Of a stretch of 64,000 nucleotides of DNA, positions 1 to 9,793 are shown piece by piece. The stretch's first letter is position 1, and each line of letters begins with the position of its first letter. The DNA comes from Albidovulum sp. Its GTDB lineage: Bacteria > Pseudomonadota > Alphaproteobacteria > Rhodobacterales > Rhodobacteraceae. The notes below the pieces were generated by a model. It searched no databases and was not told the DNA's origin. It worked only from the letters and a program-made list of their open reading frames with translations. Location of the stretch: assembly GCA_030837785.1 (NCBI GenBank), contig JAUQYA010000153.1:1-64000 (forward strand). Reading direction: 5' to 3'. A program made the position numbers and the translations under genes.

Positions 1-46
1 CCGACGCAATCCGCATCCGCAGGTCCATCGAAAGTGGTGCCACCAT
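1..46 (-). mobile_element. IS630-type transposase, N-terminal fragment cut by window edge
   Basis: On the minus strand an ATG at 46 opens a frame reading MVAPLSMDLRMRIAS that runs off the left edge. The PLSMDLR start is typical of IS630-family transposases, whose N-terminus is a helix-turn-helix. Only 15 residues are visible, so family and integrity cannot be settled. The inverted repeat would be expected between here and about position 100, but no boundary was identified. The thiolase lies beyond it on the same strand. Confidence 0.5.
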
Positions 47-146
47 ACTTCACCCCCATTGTCTGGTGGTCACAGTGAAGCACATCACGATCAATCGCGG
101 AATCCTCTTCCAGATTCAATCAAGCGCAGACACGCTCTAGCTTCTC

Positions 147-174
147 CGTTGCCGAAATACCCCCGCCGGAGGCA
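147..174 (-). repeat. 28-bp intergenic repeat, copy 1
   Basis: These 28 bases are identical to 6961-6988. Read on the minus strand the core is GCCTCCGGCGGGGGTATTT followed by CGGCAACG. It lies just 3' of the thiolase stop and in the sense direction of that gene, next to a GC-rich hairpin at 175-195. Repeats of this kind are common 3' of genes in Rhodobacterales, from general knowledge. A role in transcription termination or mRNA 3'-end stability is inferred. Confidence 0.75.
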
Positions 175-211
175 GGCCGCGCCCCCGGGGCGGCCTTCGT
201 CAGGTTGCCCG

Positions 212-1390
<1,179 letters not shown>

Positions 1391-1421
1391 GCGGTTCTCC
1401 CCTGGTGAAAGCGGGGAAACT

Positions 1422-2255
1422 CTAGCTGCCGCGCCGCAGCGAAACCAGCGTGATTTCGGGCGGCTGGAAGACCCTGAGAGGGATGCCCGAATAGCCGACC
1501 CCGCCCGAGACGATCAGATGGCGCCCGCCCTCGCGGATATGCCCCCAGCCATAGCGCGAACGGTAGGCCGAGGGCGTGAGCGGCCGCCAGCCGGCGAGGT
1601 TCACCTGGCCGCCGTGGGTATGGCCGCTGATCTGGAGGAAGGCCCGCGCGTCGCCTTCGGCGAAATAGTCCGGCTCGTGCGCCATGAGGATCGCTGGCGC
1701 GCCTGCCGGAACCTCGGCGAAGGCGCGGGTCGGATCGTGCAGGCCCGGATGGCCGAGGCGGCGGAGCGCACGCTGGCTGTCGATGCCGACCAGCCAGAAG
1801 CCGGTGCCGTGCTCCAGCCGGATGGCGGCATTCGGCAAAAGCCGGATCGCGCTGGTCTCCAACGCCTCGGCGACCGAATTCCGCGCGAACCTGGTCCGCC
1901 GCGACAGCCGGCAATCCCACCAGTCGTGGTTGCCGAGCACCGCCGCGACGCCCAGCGGTGCCTCCAGCGGCGCAAGGGCCGCAACGATTTCGGCCGCGGG
2001 CACGGACAGCGCGGGCAGGTTGCGGTCGGCGATGAAATCGCCCGGAATCAGGATCAGGTCGGGCCGAAGCGCATTCGTCGCCGCGACGATCCGGGCGATG
2101 GCCGGAAGCGGCGTCCAGGGGCGGCAGACGTGCAGGTCGGCGAGGATGGCGATGGTCAGGCCGGGCAGCGTCCAGCGCGGCTCGGCGATCTCGTGGCGGA
2201 CGATCCGGGGGCGGCTGAACATGGTCAGCGGGCGGAGGGCCGCGCCGCCGGTCAT
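1422..2255 (-). CDS. Metallophosphoesterase (calcineurin-like, YaeI type)
   Basis: This predicted 277-residue enzyme has the dinuclear-metal motifs of calcineurin-like phosphoesterases in order: ADLH, PGDF, LGNHDWWD, AHEPD and SGHTHGGQV. The layout, with GHTHGGQ near the C-terminus, resembles YaeI/YkuE-type enzymes that act on phosphodiester substrates such as UDP-diacylglucosamine, but the substrate here is unknown. The start was placed at ATG 2255, although the open frame continues upstream. That start gives a 4-bp ATGA overlap with the stop of the upstream phosphatase gene and leaves little extra sequence before the domain. Translational coupling with that gene is likely. Confidence 0.82.
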   Translation of the reverse strand: MTGGAALRPLTMFSRPRIVRHEIAEPRWTLPGLTIAILADLHVCRPWTPLPAIARIVAATNALRPDLILIPGDFIADRNLPALSVPAAEIVAALAPLEAPLGVAAVLGNHDWWDCRLSRRTRFARNSVAEALETSAIRLLPNAAIRLEHGTGFWLVGIDSQRALRRLGHPGLHDPTRAFAEVPAGAPAILMAHEPDYFAEGDARAFLQISGHTHGGQVNLAGWRPLTPSAYRSRYGWGHIREGGRHLIVSGGVGYSGIPLRVFQPPEITLVSLRRGS

Positions 2256-3004
2256 GGCGCGGGAACCCCGCGCGGCAGGACAGCTTCCCGCCCTCCCGGG
2301 CCGAGCAGCCAGACCCGCTTCCCTTCGATCACCACCGCCGCCAGCGCCCTTCCATAGCCCGCTCCGGTGTCGATGTTCACCCGGTTGCCGTAATGCGTGA
2401 CCGCGTCGACCGGCGTGTGGCCATGCACGACGAGCGCCCCGTGGTCGCTCCGGTCGTCGAGGAAGGCACGCCGGATCCACAGAAGATCGCCCTCGCTCTG
2501 TTCGGCCAGGGGCACGCCGGGGCGGATACCGGCATGGACAAACAGCACCTTCCCCCGCCGGTGGCTGAGGGCCAGACCGTTCAGGAACGCCACATGCGCC
2601 GGCGGCACGGCCCTGAGTGCGGCCTCATGCAGGTCGAACAGCATCCGCTCGCCCGCGCCGCCCACGCCGTAGGAGGCGAGCGTCCGGTCGCCGCCAAGCG
2701 CCGGGTCGATCCAGTGCAGCCCCTCGCGCAGCCCCGGATCCTGGCTGTCGGGATCGTCGAGAAAGCCCGTGAACATGCGGTCGTGGTTGCCCTTGATCGC
2801 GATCCACGGCGCACCGGCGCCGATTCCGTTCAAAAGGAAGTCGATCACCCCGCGGCTGTCGGGGCCGCGATCCACCAGATCGCCGATATGGACGACCGGC
2901 GCCTCCGCGTCGCCGGTCGCACGCCGGTCGGCGGCGATCCTTGCATGGACCTCCTCGAGCTTGTCGAGCGCCCCGTGGATGTCGCCGATCGCGTAGGTTC
3001 GCAT
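2252..3004 (-). CDS. PPP-family serine/threonine protein phosphatase
   Basis: This 250-residue protein has the complete PPP-family metal and phosphate signature: GDIHG near residue 7, GDLVDRGPDS near 42, GNHDR near 73, then VHAG and VHGHTP. It should be a cytosolic metal-dependent phosphatase. In bacteria such proteins act on phosphoproteins (PrpA/B-like) or on diadenosine tetraphosphate (ApaH-like). The length and the GNHDRM context favour a protein phosphatase, but ApaH-like activity is not excluded. Its stop overlaps the start of the metallophosphoesterase, so the two phosphoesterases form a coupled pair. Confidence 0.85.
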   Translation of the reverse strand: MRTYAIGDIHGALDKLEEVHARIAADRRATGDAEAPVVHIGDLVDRGPDSRGVIDFLLNGIGAGAPWIAIKGNHDRMFTGFLDDPDSQDPGLREGLHWIDPALGGDRTLASYGVGGAGERMLFDLHEAALRAVPPAHVAFLNGLALSHRRGKVLFVHAGIRPGVPLAEQSEGDLLWIRRAFLDDRSDHGALVVHGHTPVDAVTHYGNRVNIDTGAGYGRALAAVVIEGKRVWLLGPGGREAVLPRGVPAP

Positions 3005-3078
3005 GCCTTGCCCGCCTGCCGTTGCGGGCGGACCCTAACGCGGCCCGCCGCGCCCGGCAATCGCCCGCCGGATCACGC

Positions 3079-4674
3079 TCAGCCTACGTCGAAGACAAGC
3101 GGCCGCACCTGGGTAAAGAGGCCGGTGGCCTCCAGCGCCCGGATCACCTCCGGCTTCAGGGCCTCGTCCAGGTAGAGAAGCGCGATCGCGTCGCGCCCCA
3201 CGCCCGATCGGCCGAGAGTGAAGTTGGCGATGTTTACCCCGGCGTCCCCGAGGGTCTGGCCGAGCGTGCCGATGATGCCCGGCACATCCTCGTTGGTGGT
3301 GTAGAGCATGTGGCTGCCGATCTCGGCGTCAATGTTGATGCCCTTGATCTGGATGAAGCGCGGCTTGCCGTCGGAGAAGACCGTGCCCGCGATCGACCGC
3401 TCGCGTCGGTCGGTCACCACGGTGAGCTTCATGTAGCCGTCGAAGACGCCCGCCTTCTCCTGGCTGGTGGTCGAGATCTGTATGCCGCGTTCTCGCGCCA
3501 CGACTGGGGCGGAGACCATGTTCACGTCGGGGTTGGTGGCCTTCATGATCCCGGCGATGGCACCGCAGTTCAGCGCCTGCAGATTCATCTTCGCCACCGT
3601 GCCGTCGTAGAGGATGTTGATCGCCTTGACCGGCTCGGCCGTCATCTGGCCGGCGAAGGCGCCGAGATGCTGGGCGAGCTTCAGCCAGGGCCCCATCACG
3701 GTGGCTTCCTCGGCGGTGACCGACGGCATGTTGAGCGCGTTCTGCACCGCCCCGGTCAGGAGGTAGTCCGACATCTGCTCGGCCACCTGGAGGGCGACGT
3801 TCTCCTGCGCCTCGGTGGTGGAGGCGCCGAGATGCGGGGTAACGACGACGTTCGGCAGGTGGAAGAGCGGGCTGTCCGTCGCCGGCTCGGTCTCGAACAC
3901 GTCGAAGGCGGCGCCGGCGACATGGCCCGACTTCAGCGCCTCGGCCAGTGCTGCCTCGTCCACCAGGCCGCCCCGGGCGCAGTTGATGATCCGCACGCCC
4001 TTCTTCGTCCGGGCGATCGCCGCCTTCGACAGGATGTTGCGGGTCTTGTCGGTCAAGGGAACGTGGAGCGTGATGAAGTCGGCCCGGTGGAGAAGCTCGT
4101 CAAGCTCCACCTTGGTGACGCCGATCGCCTTGGCGCGCTCCTCGCTCAGGAACGGGTCATAGGCGATCACCTTCATGTGCAGCCCCAGCGCGCGGTCGCA
4201 GACGATCGAGCCGATGTTGCCGGCACCGATCACGCCGAGCGTCTTGTTGAACAGCTCCACCCCCATGAAGCGGTTCTTCTCCCACTTGCCGGCGTGGGTG
4301 CTTTCCGACGCCTCCGGCAGTTGCCGCGCGACCGCGAACATCATGGCGATGGCATGTTCGGCGGTGGTAACCGAGTTGCCGAAGGGCGTGTTCATCACAA
4401 TCACGCCCCGCTTCGAGGCGGCCGGAATGTCGACGTTGTCGACCCCGATCCCGGCGCGGCCGATCACCTTGAGCCGGGTCGCGGCGGCCAGCACCTTCTC
4501 GCTGACCTTGGTGGCGGAGCGGATCGCGAGGCCGTCATAGCCGCCGATCACCTCGAGAAGCTTTTCCTTGTCCTTGCCGAGATCGGGCAGGTAGTCGACC
4601 TCGACCCCGCGGTCGCGGAAGATCTGGACGGCGGTTTCCGACAGCTTGTCGGAGACGAGAACCCTGGGTGCCAT
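3079..4674 (-). CDS. serA: D-3-phosphoglycerate dehydrogenase
   Basis: It catalyses the first committed step of serine synthesis, 3-phosphoglycerate to 3-phosphohydroxypyruvate with NAD. The 531 residues fit the long SerA form: a substrate domain, a Rossmann domain with GAGNIG at 150-155, catalytic Arg234, Glu263 and His281, then an intervening (ASB-type) domain and a C-terminal ACT domain from about residue 455 that normally binds serine for feedback inhibition. It lies downstream of serC on the same strand, separated by 76 bp that hold a palindromic repeat, so the two genes are probably cotranscribed. serB is adjacent, completing the pathway. Confidence 0.97.
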   Translation of the reverse strand: MAPRVLVSDKLSETAVQIFRDRGVEVDYLPDLGKDKEKLLEVIGGYDGLAIRSATKVSEKVLAAATRLKVIGRAGIGVDNVDIPAASKRGVIVMNTPFGNSVTTAEHAIAMMFAVARQLPEASESTHAGKWEKNRFMGVELFNKTLGVIGAGNIGSIVCDRALGLHMKVIAYDPFLSEERAKAIGVTKVELDELLHRADFITLHVPLTDKTRNILSKAAIARTKKGVRIINCARGGLVDEAALAEALKSGHVAGAAFDVFETEPATDSPLFHLPNVVVTPHLGASTTEAQENVALQVAEQMSDYLLTGAVQNALNMPSVTAEEATVMGPWLKLAQHLGAFAGQMTAEPVKAINILYDGTVAKMNLQALNCGAIAGIMKATNPDVNMVSAPVVARERGIQISTTSQEKAGVFDGYMKLTVVTDRRERSIAGTVFSDGKPRFIQIKGINIDAEIGSHMLYTTNEDVPGIIGTLGQTLGDAGVNIANFTLGRSGVGRDAIALLYLDEALKPEVIRALEATGLFTQVRPLVFDVG

Positions 4675-4685
4675 TTTCGTTGTCC

Positions 4686-4740
4686 TGTCATGCCCGCAAA
4701 GGCGGGTATCGTTGAAGGCCCCCGCCTGCGCGGGGATGAT
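4686..4740 (-). repeat. Palindromic two-hairpin intergenic repeat between serC and serA
   Basis: Read on the minus strand, two adjacent hairpins are present: CCCCGC-GCAG-GCGGGG, then CCCGC-CTTT-GCGGG ending in CATGACA. Translated in one frame it gives the familiar RRRGPSTIPAFAGMTG string that marks a widespread proteobacterial palindromic repeat. It lies inside the serC-serA transcript and could act as an mRNA-stability element or a partial terminator that sets the serC to serA ratio. The function is inferred. Confidence 0.75.
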
Positions 4741-4750
4741 GTTCGGGGGG

Positions 4751-5905
<1,155 letters not shown>

Positions 5906-5990
5906 TGCTGGTATCCTTCCAGATATACGCCCCTCGTTGGGGAGGGGTGTCCCGCCGCCGGGAATAAAGCGCGGCGGCGGCTGGCACAAG
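5906..5990 (-). ncRNA. serC leader RNA (candidate alphaproteobacterial serC motif)
   Basis: The 5' leader of serC contains two strong hairpins on the minus strand. The first is a perfect 9-bp stem, CCGCCGCCG against CGGCGGCGG (5952-5960 with 5972-5980). The second is CCCCTC against GAGGGG (5930-5935 with 5942-5947). They are followed by CGTATATCTGGAAGGAT, which holds the ribosome binding site. A conserved serC RNA motif with a comparable layout is known upstream of serC in alphaproteobacteria. The match rests on position and general layout, not on a covariance-model score. Either translational control or attenuation is possible. Confidence 0.5.
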
Positions 5991-6077
5991 CCGGAAATCT
6001 GCTCTAAAGCGCCGTTTGACCGACCAAAACCGACGCCCGCCTCCACTATCGGAAACTTCGCCACAGGACTGGACACC

Positions 6078-6950
6078 ATGCCGATCGCCACGCTCCTCGC
6101 CAACCCGGGCCGCGCCAATCTCGACCGCGCCACCGTCGAGGCGCTCAGCAAAGCCTGGGGGGGCGGGACGGCACGCTGGCTCGCCCCCGGCATCGCCGCA
6201 GAGTTTCCGGTGGCCGGGCCGCCCGGCAACCGCTGGGAAACCTGGCAGGCCCTGCAGGACCTCGGCATCGACCTCGTGGTCCAGCCGGACGCGGGGCGGC
6301 GGAAGAAGATGCTTCTGGCCGACATGGATTCCACCATGATCGGGCAGGAATGCATCGACGAGCTTGCCGACATGGCGGGCGTCGGCCCCCGTGTCGCCGC
6401 GATCACGGCGCGGGCCATGAACGGCGAGCTTGACTTCGAAGGCGCGCTTCTTGAACGCGTGGCGCTTCTCAAGGGCCTGCCGGAAAGCGTGATCGGCCAG
6501 GTTCTGGCCGAACGCATCACCTTCACCCCCGGCGGCAGTACCCTGATCGCCACCATGAAGGCGAACGGCGGCTACGCGGCGCTGGTCTCGGGCGGGTTCA
6601 CCGCCTTCACCACCGCCGTCGCAGCCGATCTCGGCTTCGACGAACACCGCGCCAACACGCTCCTGGCCGAGAACGGCAGGCTCATCGGCGAAGTCGCCCG
6701 GCCGATCCTCGGGCGCGAGGCCAAGATCGCCGCGCTCGAGGAGATCAGCGCCCGCCTCGGCCTCGCCCATTCCGACGTCATCGCCGTGGGCGACGGCGCC
6801 AACGATCTCGGGATGCTGCATCTCGCGGGCGCGGGCGTCGCCCTTCATGCCAAGCCCTCGGTCGCCGCACAATGCGACATCCGCATCAACCACGGCGATC
6901 TCACGGCCCTTCTCTATATCCAGGGCTACGCCGCCGACGACTTCGCCTGA
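6078..6950 (+). CDS. serB: Phosphoserine phosphatase
   Basis: This is the last step of serine synthesis, hydrolysis of phosphoserine by a HAD-superfamily phosphatase. The 290-residue protein has the DMDSTM motif with nucleophile Asp82 and acid/base Asp84, a serine in LVSGGF, and the GDGANDL metal loop near residue 235. An N-terminal region of about 75 residues precedes the HAD core, as in other SerB proteins. ATG 6078 was preferred to longer in-frame options that would overlap the divergent serC leader. It is transcribed away from serC, so the three serine genes share one divergent control region. Confidence 0.95.
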   Translation: MPIATLLANPGRANLDRATVEALSKAWGGGTARWLAPGIAAEFPVAGPPGNRWETWQALQDLGIDLVVQPDAGRRKKMLLADMDSTMIGQECIDELADMAGVGPRVAAITARAMNGELDFEGALLERVALLKGLPESVIGQVLAERITFTPGGSTLIATMKANGGYAALVSGGFTAFTTAVAADLGFDEHRANTLLAENGRLIGEVARPILGREAKIAALEEISARLGLAHSDVIAVGDGANDLGMLHLAGAGVALHAKPSVAAQCDIRINHGDLTALLYIQGYAADDFA

Positions 6951-6960
6951 CGGGCGTCTT

Positions 6961-6988
6961 CGTTGCCGAAATACCCCCGCCGGAGGCA
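6961..6988 (-). repeat. 28-bp intergenic repeat, copy 2
   Basis: This is an exact copy of 147-174. It lies in the convergent gap between serB and the asparaginase gene and is again in the sense orientation of the minus-strand gene upstream of it, here the asparaginase. GC-rich inverted repeats lie between it and the asparaginase stop. The consistent 3' position argues for a terminator or mRNA-end role. Confidence 0.75.
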
Positions 6989-7058
6989 CCCGAACCACCG
7001 GCGCGACGGCGCCGGCGGCGAGAGAAGGTCTTGCGCCCCGAACGGGCGCGCCGCCGGA

Positions 7059-8054
7059 TCAGACGGCGAATCCCGGGGCGAGCCGCATCTCGCCCACGGC
7101 GATGCCGCGGCGGTTTCGCATCGGGCCGGTCAGCAGTCTTTCCACCACCGGATGGCCCGCCTCGAGCAGGCCCGTCCGCAGCAGAAGCGCGGTGATCGCG
7201 GCCTCCGACGCCCTTGCGCCGCCATCCATGATCTTCAGCGCGATGCCGCGCTTCAGCTCCGGCAGGATCGCCACGAAGACCGCTTCGGCTCCGGTCTTGA
7301 CCGCCACCCTGCCCCCCATCGCGCGCATCAGCTCGGTGCAGGCGCGCCCTTCGCCCGCCACAAGCTCGGGATGTGCCGCCATCGCCCGCCAGAGCCGCGC
7401 GCCGGCGCGATCGCGCGCCGAACCGTCCGGGTCGGCCGCCGCGAGCCGCGCCATCGCGCGCGCAAGCCCATGCAGGCTGGTGGCGAAGTTCGGTGCCGAG
7501 CAGCCGTCGATGCCGTAGCCGGGCGAAGCCTCGCCGGTCACCTCCTCGAAGGCGGCGCGCACCGCCCGCTGCACCGGGTGGTCGGGCTCGACATACTCCG
7601 GCCCGGCGCCGAGGTGGCGGCCGAACGTCAGGAACCCCGCGTGCTTGCCCGAGCAGTTGTTGTGGATCTGGCAAGGCGTGCCGCCCCCGCAGACCAGTTC
7701 CTTGCGCGCCTCGGGGTCGTCGGGCATCTGCGGCCCGCAACGCAGGTCCGGCTCGCCAAGCCCGAGGCCGGCGAGCCAGCGGCCGACGGCGTCGGTATGG
7801 ATATGGGCGCCGTTGTGGCTCGCGCAGGCCAATGCAAGTTGGGCGGTGCCCAGCCCGAACCGGTCGGCCGCGCCGCTTTCCACCAGTGGCAGGGCCTGAA
7901 GCATCTTGCAGGACGACCGCGGAAAGATCACCGCCGCGGGCTCGCCCCAGGCCTCGATCACCTCGCCCCGGGCGTCGCAGATCACCGCGTGGCCGGCATG
8001 GACGCTCTCCAGCATCCCGCCGCGCCAGAGCTCGATCATCGGTATCGCCGGCAT
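7059..8054 (-). CDS. Asparaginase, L-asparaginase II type (Rhizobium-type family)
   Basis: This predicted 331-residue protein belongs to the family of rhizobial asparaginases, which is unrelated in fold to E. coli AnsA/AnsB. Recognisable elements are RSSCKMLQ near residue 47, CASHNG, CQIHNNCSGKHAGFL, GIDGCSAPNF and MRNRRGI near the C-terminus. The Ser-Lys pair in RSSCKMLQ resembles a serine beta-lactamase-like active site. It should hydrolyse asparagine to aspartate and ammonia. ATG 8054 has the ribosome site AAAGGGAGGCACC; the open frame continues upstream without support. It is divergent from the IalB-like gene. A close substrate such as another amide is possible. Confidence 0.85.
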   Translation of the reverse strand: MPAIPMIELWRGGMLESVHAGHAVICDARGEVIEAWGEPAAVIFPRSSCKMLQALPLVESGAADRFGLGTAQLALACASHNGAHIHTDAVGRWLAGLGLGEPDLRCGPQMPDDPEARKELVCGGGTPCQIHNNCSGKHAGFLTFGRHLGAGPEYVEPDHPVQRAVRAAFEEVTGEASPGYGIDGCSAPNFATSLHGLARAMARLAAADPDGSARDRAGARLWRAMAAHPELVAGEGRACTELMRAMGGRVAVKTGAEAVFVAILPELKRGIALKIMDGGARASEAAITALLLRTGLLEAGHPVVERLLTGPMRNRRGIAVGEMRLAPGFAV

Positions 8055-8229
8055 GGTGCCTCCCTTTGCGCAAAATTCCGCCTCCGGGGCTTTTCCCCCC
8101 TCCGGGATTCGCGCTAAGACCGGGATATCGAGTTGACGGGCATCCCGCCATCCAAAAGCGGCCGCGCCGGACGGCGGGGAAGAGGGAACGCGGGATTGCC
8201 GTGGCAGACGCAGCGGAGGCATCAGACTC

Positions 8230-8757
8230 ATGACTTCACCGACCTGGCGCAGGACCGGCGCCCTTCTCCTGGCGCTGACCACCGCGACTGGCGCCTCCGC
8301 ACAGGTGTCCACCAATCGGGTGGCCGCGAACACCGACTGGAGCGTCTTCGTCGAGGAAAGCCCGAAGGAATGCTGGGCGGTGACCGCCCCGAAGGAGACG
8401 GTGAACTCCAAGGACGGCCAGGCCGTCTCGGTCCGGCGGGGGGACATCCTGCTTTTCGTTACCTATCGGCCGGGGTCGGCCGCGGGCGAGGTTTCCTTTA
8501 CCGGCGGCTATCCCTTCGCGAGCGGATCGACGGTCACCCTCGACATCGGCGGGACGACGTTCGACCTTTTCACCGAAGGCGAATGGGCGTGGTCGGGGTC
8601 GAAGGAAGACGATGCCAAGATCACGGCGGCGCTGAAGGCAGGCTCGTCGGCGGTGCTGAGCGCGCGGTCGGGCCGCGGAACGCAGACGAAGGACACCTTC
8701 TCGCTCCTCGGTGTCAGCGCAGCCCTCGACGAGGCGGCGAAACGCTGCGCGGGATGA
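8230..8757 (+). CDS. IalB-family exported protein (invasion-associated locus B-like)
   Basis: This 175-residue protein has a signal peptide (basic start, hydrophobic stretch, cleavage probably after ASA near residue 24). The mature part resembles the IalB family: a cysteine in KECWAV, a WSG segment in the middle and a C-terminal FSLLGVSAALDEA followed by RCAG. The two mature cysteines could form a disulfide. IalB proteins are named from Bartonella erythrocyte invasion but are widespread in free-living alphaproteobacteria, where their periplasmic function is unclear. It stands just upstream of the flagellar island with its own gap and need not be flagellar. Confidence 0.75.
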   Translation: MTSPTWRRTGALLLALTTATGASAQVSTNRVAANTDWSVFVEESPKECWAVTAPKETVNSKDGQAVSVRRGDILLFVTYRPGSAAGEVSFTGGYPFASGSTVTLDIGGTTFDLFTEGEWAWSGSKEDDAKITAALKAGSSAVLSARSGRGTQTKDTFSLLGVSAALDEAAKRCAG

Positions 8758-8785
8758 CCTGACTCAAAGGTCTGGGCAACGCGCA

Positions 8786-8801
8786 TTAGCACAACCTTAA
8801 G
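8786..8801 (+). promoter_or_regulatory. Candidate CtrA site upstream of motB
   Basis: TTAG-N7-TTAAG lies 48 bp before the motB start. The CtrA consensus in alphaproteobacteria is TTAA-N7-TTAA(C). The same element and spacing recurs at four other flagellar transcription starts in the window, which supports it more than the single match does. Confidence 0.5.
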
Positions 8802-8848
8802 CCCGCCCTGCTAGCCCTTTTCCCGGGTGAAAGGAAAAGGTTGGTGGG

Positions 8849-9700
8849 ATGGCCGGGCAGAAGAATGCCGCGCCAGTCATCATCAAGCGCAAGAAGGTCG
8901 TCGGCGGCGGCGGGCACCACGGTGGGGCGTGGAAGGTCGCCTATGCCGACTTCGTGACCGCCATGATGGCCTTCTTCATGCTGATGTGGCTGTTGAACGC
9001 GACGACGGAAAAACAGCGCAAGGGCATCGCGGACTATTTCAGCCCGACGATTCCGCTCAGCCGCATCTCCGGCGGCGGCGACGGTTCCTTCGGCGGCGAC
9101 AGTGTCTTTTCCGAGGACCAGATCGCCCAGAACGGCACCGGCGCCTCGAGCCTGAAGCCCACGACCGAACGTCAGGCGATGGGTCAGACCGGAACCGAAA
9201 CCACGAACACGTCGACCGATTCGGCCGCCTTCGCCGAGCAGGCCCGCGACATCGAAGAGGCGCTGATGGGCGTCGGCGGCGAAAGCCTGGTCAGCGAACG
9301 GGTGGCGCGCCACATCGTCACCCGCGTCACCGACGAGGGGCTGATCGTCGAGATATTCGACCTCGACGACGAGCCGCTGTTTCGCGACGGGACCGATGAA
9401 CCAACGGAAATCACCACGGAAGTGGCGACGGTGATTGCCAGGGTCTTCGCCCTGGCGACCAATGGCGTCGCCGTCGAGGGCCACATCCGGGCACTTCCCG
9501 CGGTGCTGCGCAACAACCCGTCATGGGATCTCTCGACCGCCCGCGCGATGCGGATGCGCAGGCTTCTCGAGACCGAGGGGCTTGCTGCGGACCGGACCCA
9601 GCGCGTCACCGGGCACGCCGACCGCGCCCCGGCCGTCGAGAACCCGATGGCGGCCCGCAACAACCGCCTCGAGGTGATCCTGCTGCGTTCGGACCGGTGA
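8849..9700 (+). CDS. motB: Flagellar motor stator protein MotB
   Basis: This 283-residue stator subunit has one transmembrane helix (about 28-49) containing the proton-binding Asp34 in AYADFVTAMM, a plug and linker region, and a C-terminal OmpA-like peptidoglycan-binding domain with TGHAD and NNRLEVIL. With MotA it forms the proton channel that drives rotation, anchored in the cell wall. It opens the flagellar island and is separated from motA by about 10 kb, so the two stator genes are not in one operon. The next gene is flgE, 93 bp away with its own candidate CtrA site. Confidence 0.93.
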   Translation: MAGQKNAAPVIIKRKKVVGGGGHHGGAWKVAYADFVTAMMAFFMLMWLLNATTEKQRKGIADYFSPTIPLSRISGGGDGSFGGDSVFSEDQIAQNGTGASSLKPTTERQAMGQTGTETTNTSTDSAAFAEQARDIEEALMGVGGESLVSERVARHIVTRVTDEGLIVEIFDLDDEPLFRDGTDEPTEITTEVATVIARVFALATNGVAVEGHIRALPAVLRNNPSWDLSTARAMRMRRLLETEGLAADRTQRVTGHADRAPAVENPMAARNNRLEVILLRSDR

Positions 9701-9720
9701 CTGCGGACAGGCCGTTTCCG

Positions 9721-9736
9721 TTAGGGCGATGTTAAG
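9721..9736 (+). promoter_or_regulatory. Candidate CtrA site upstream of flgE
   Basis: TTAG-N7-TTAAG lies 58 bp before flgE, with the same half-sites and spacing as the motB element. It would drive flgE-flgK-flgL-flgI. Confidence 0.5.
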
Positions 9737-9793
9737 CCGCCGCACCGCATCTTCGACCCGATCAAGGGACGCAGCAGCAGAAAGGCGGCAGTC

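Noticed and set aside
6901..8151. Long Arg-rich frame opposite or beside the asparaginase gene
   Set aside because: It is a shadow frame in GC-rich DNA; the asparaginase frame has the family motifs.
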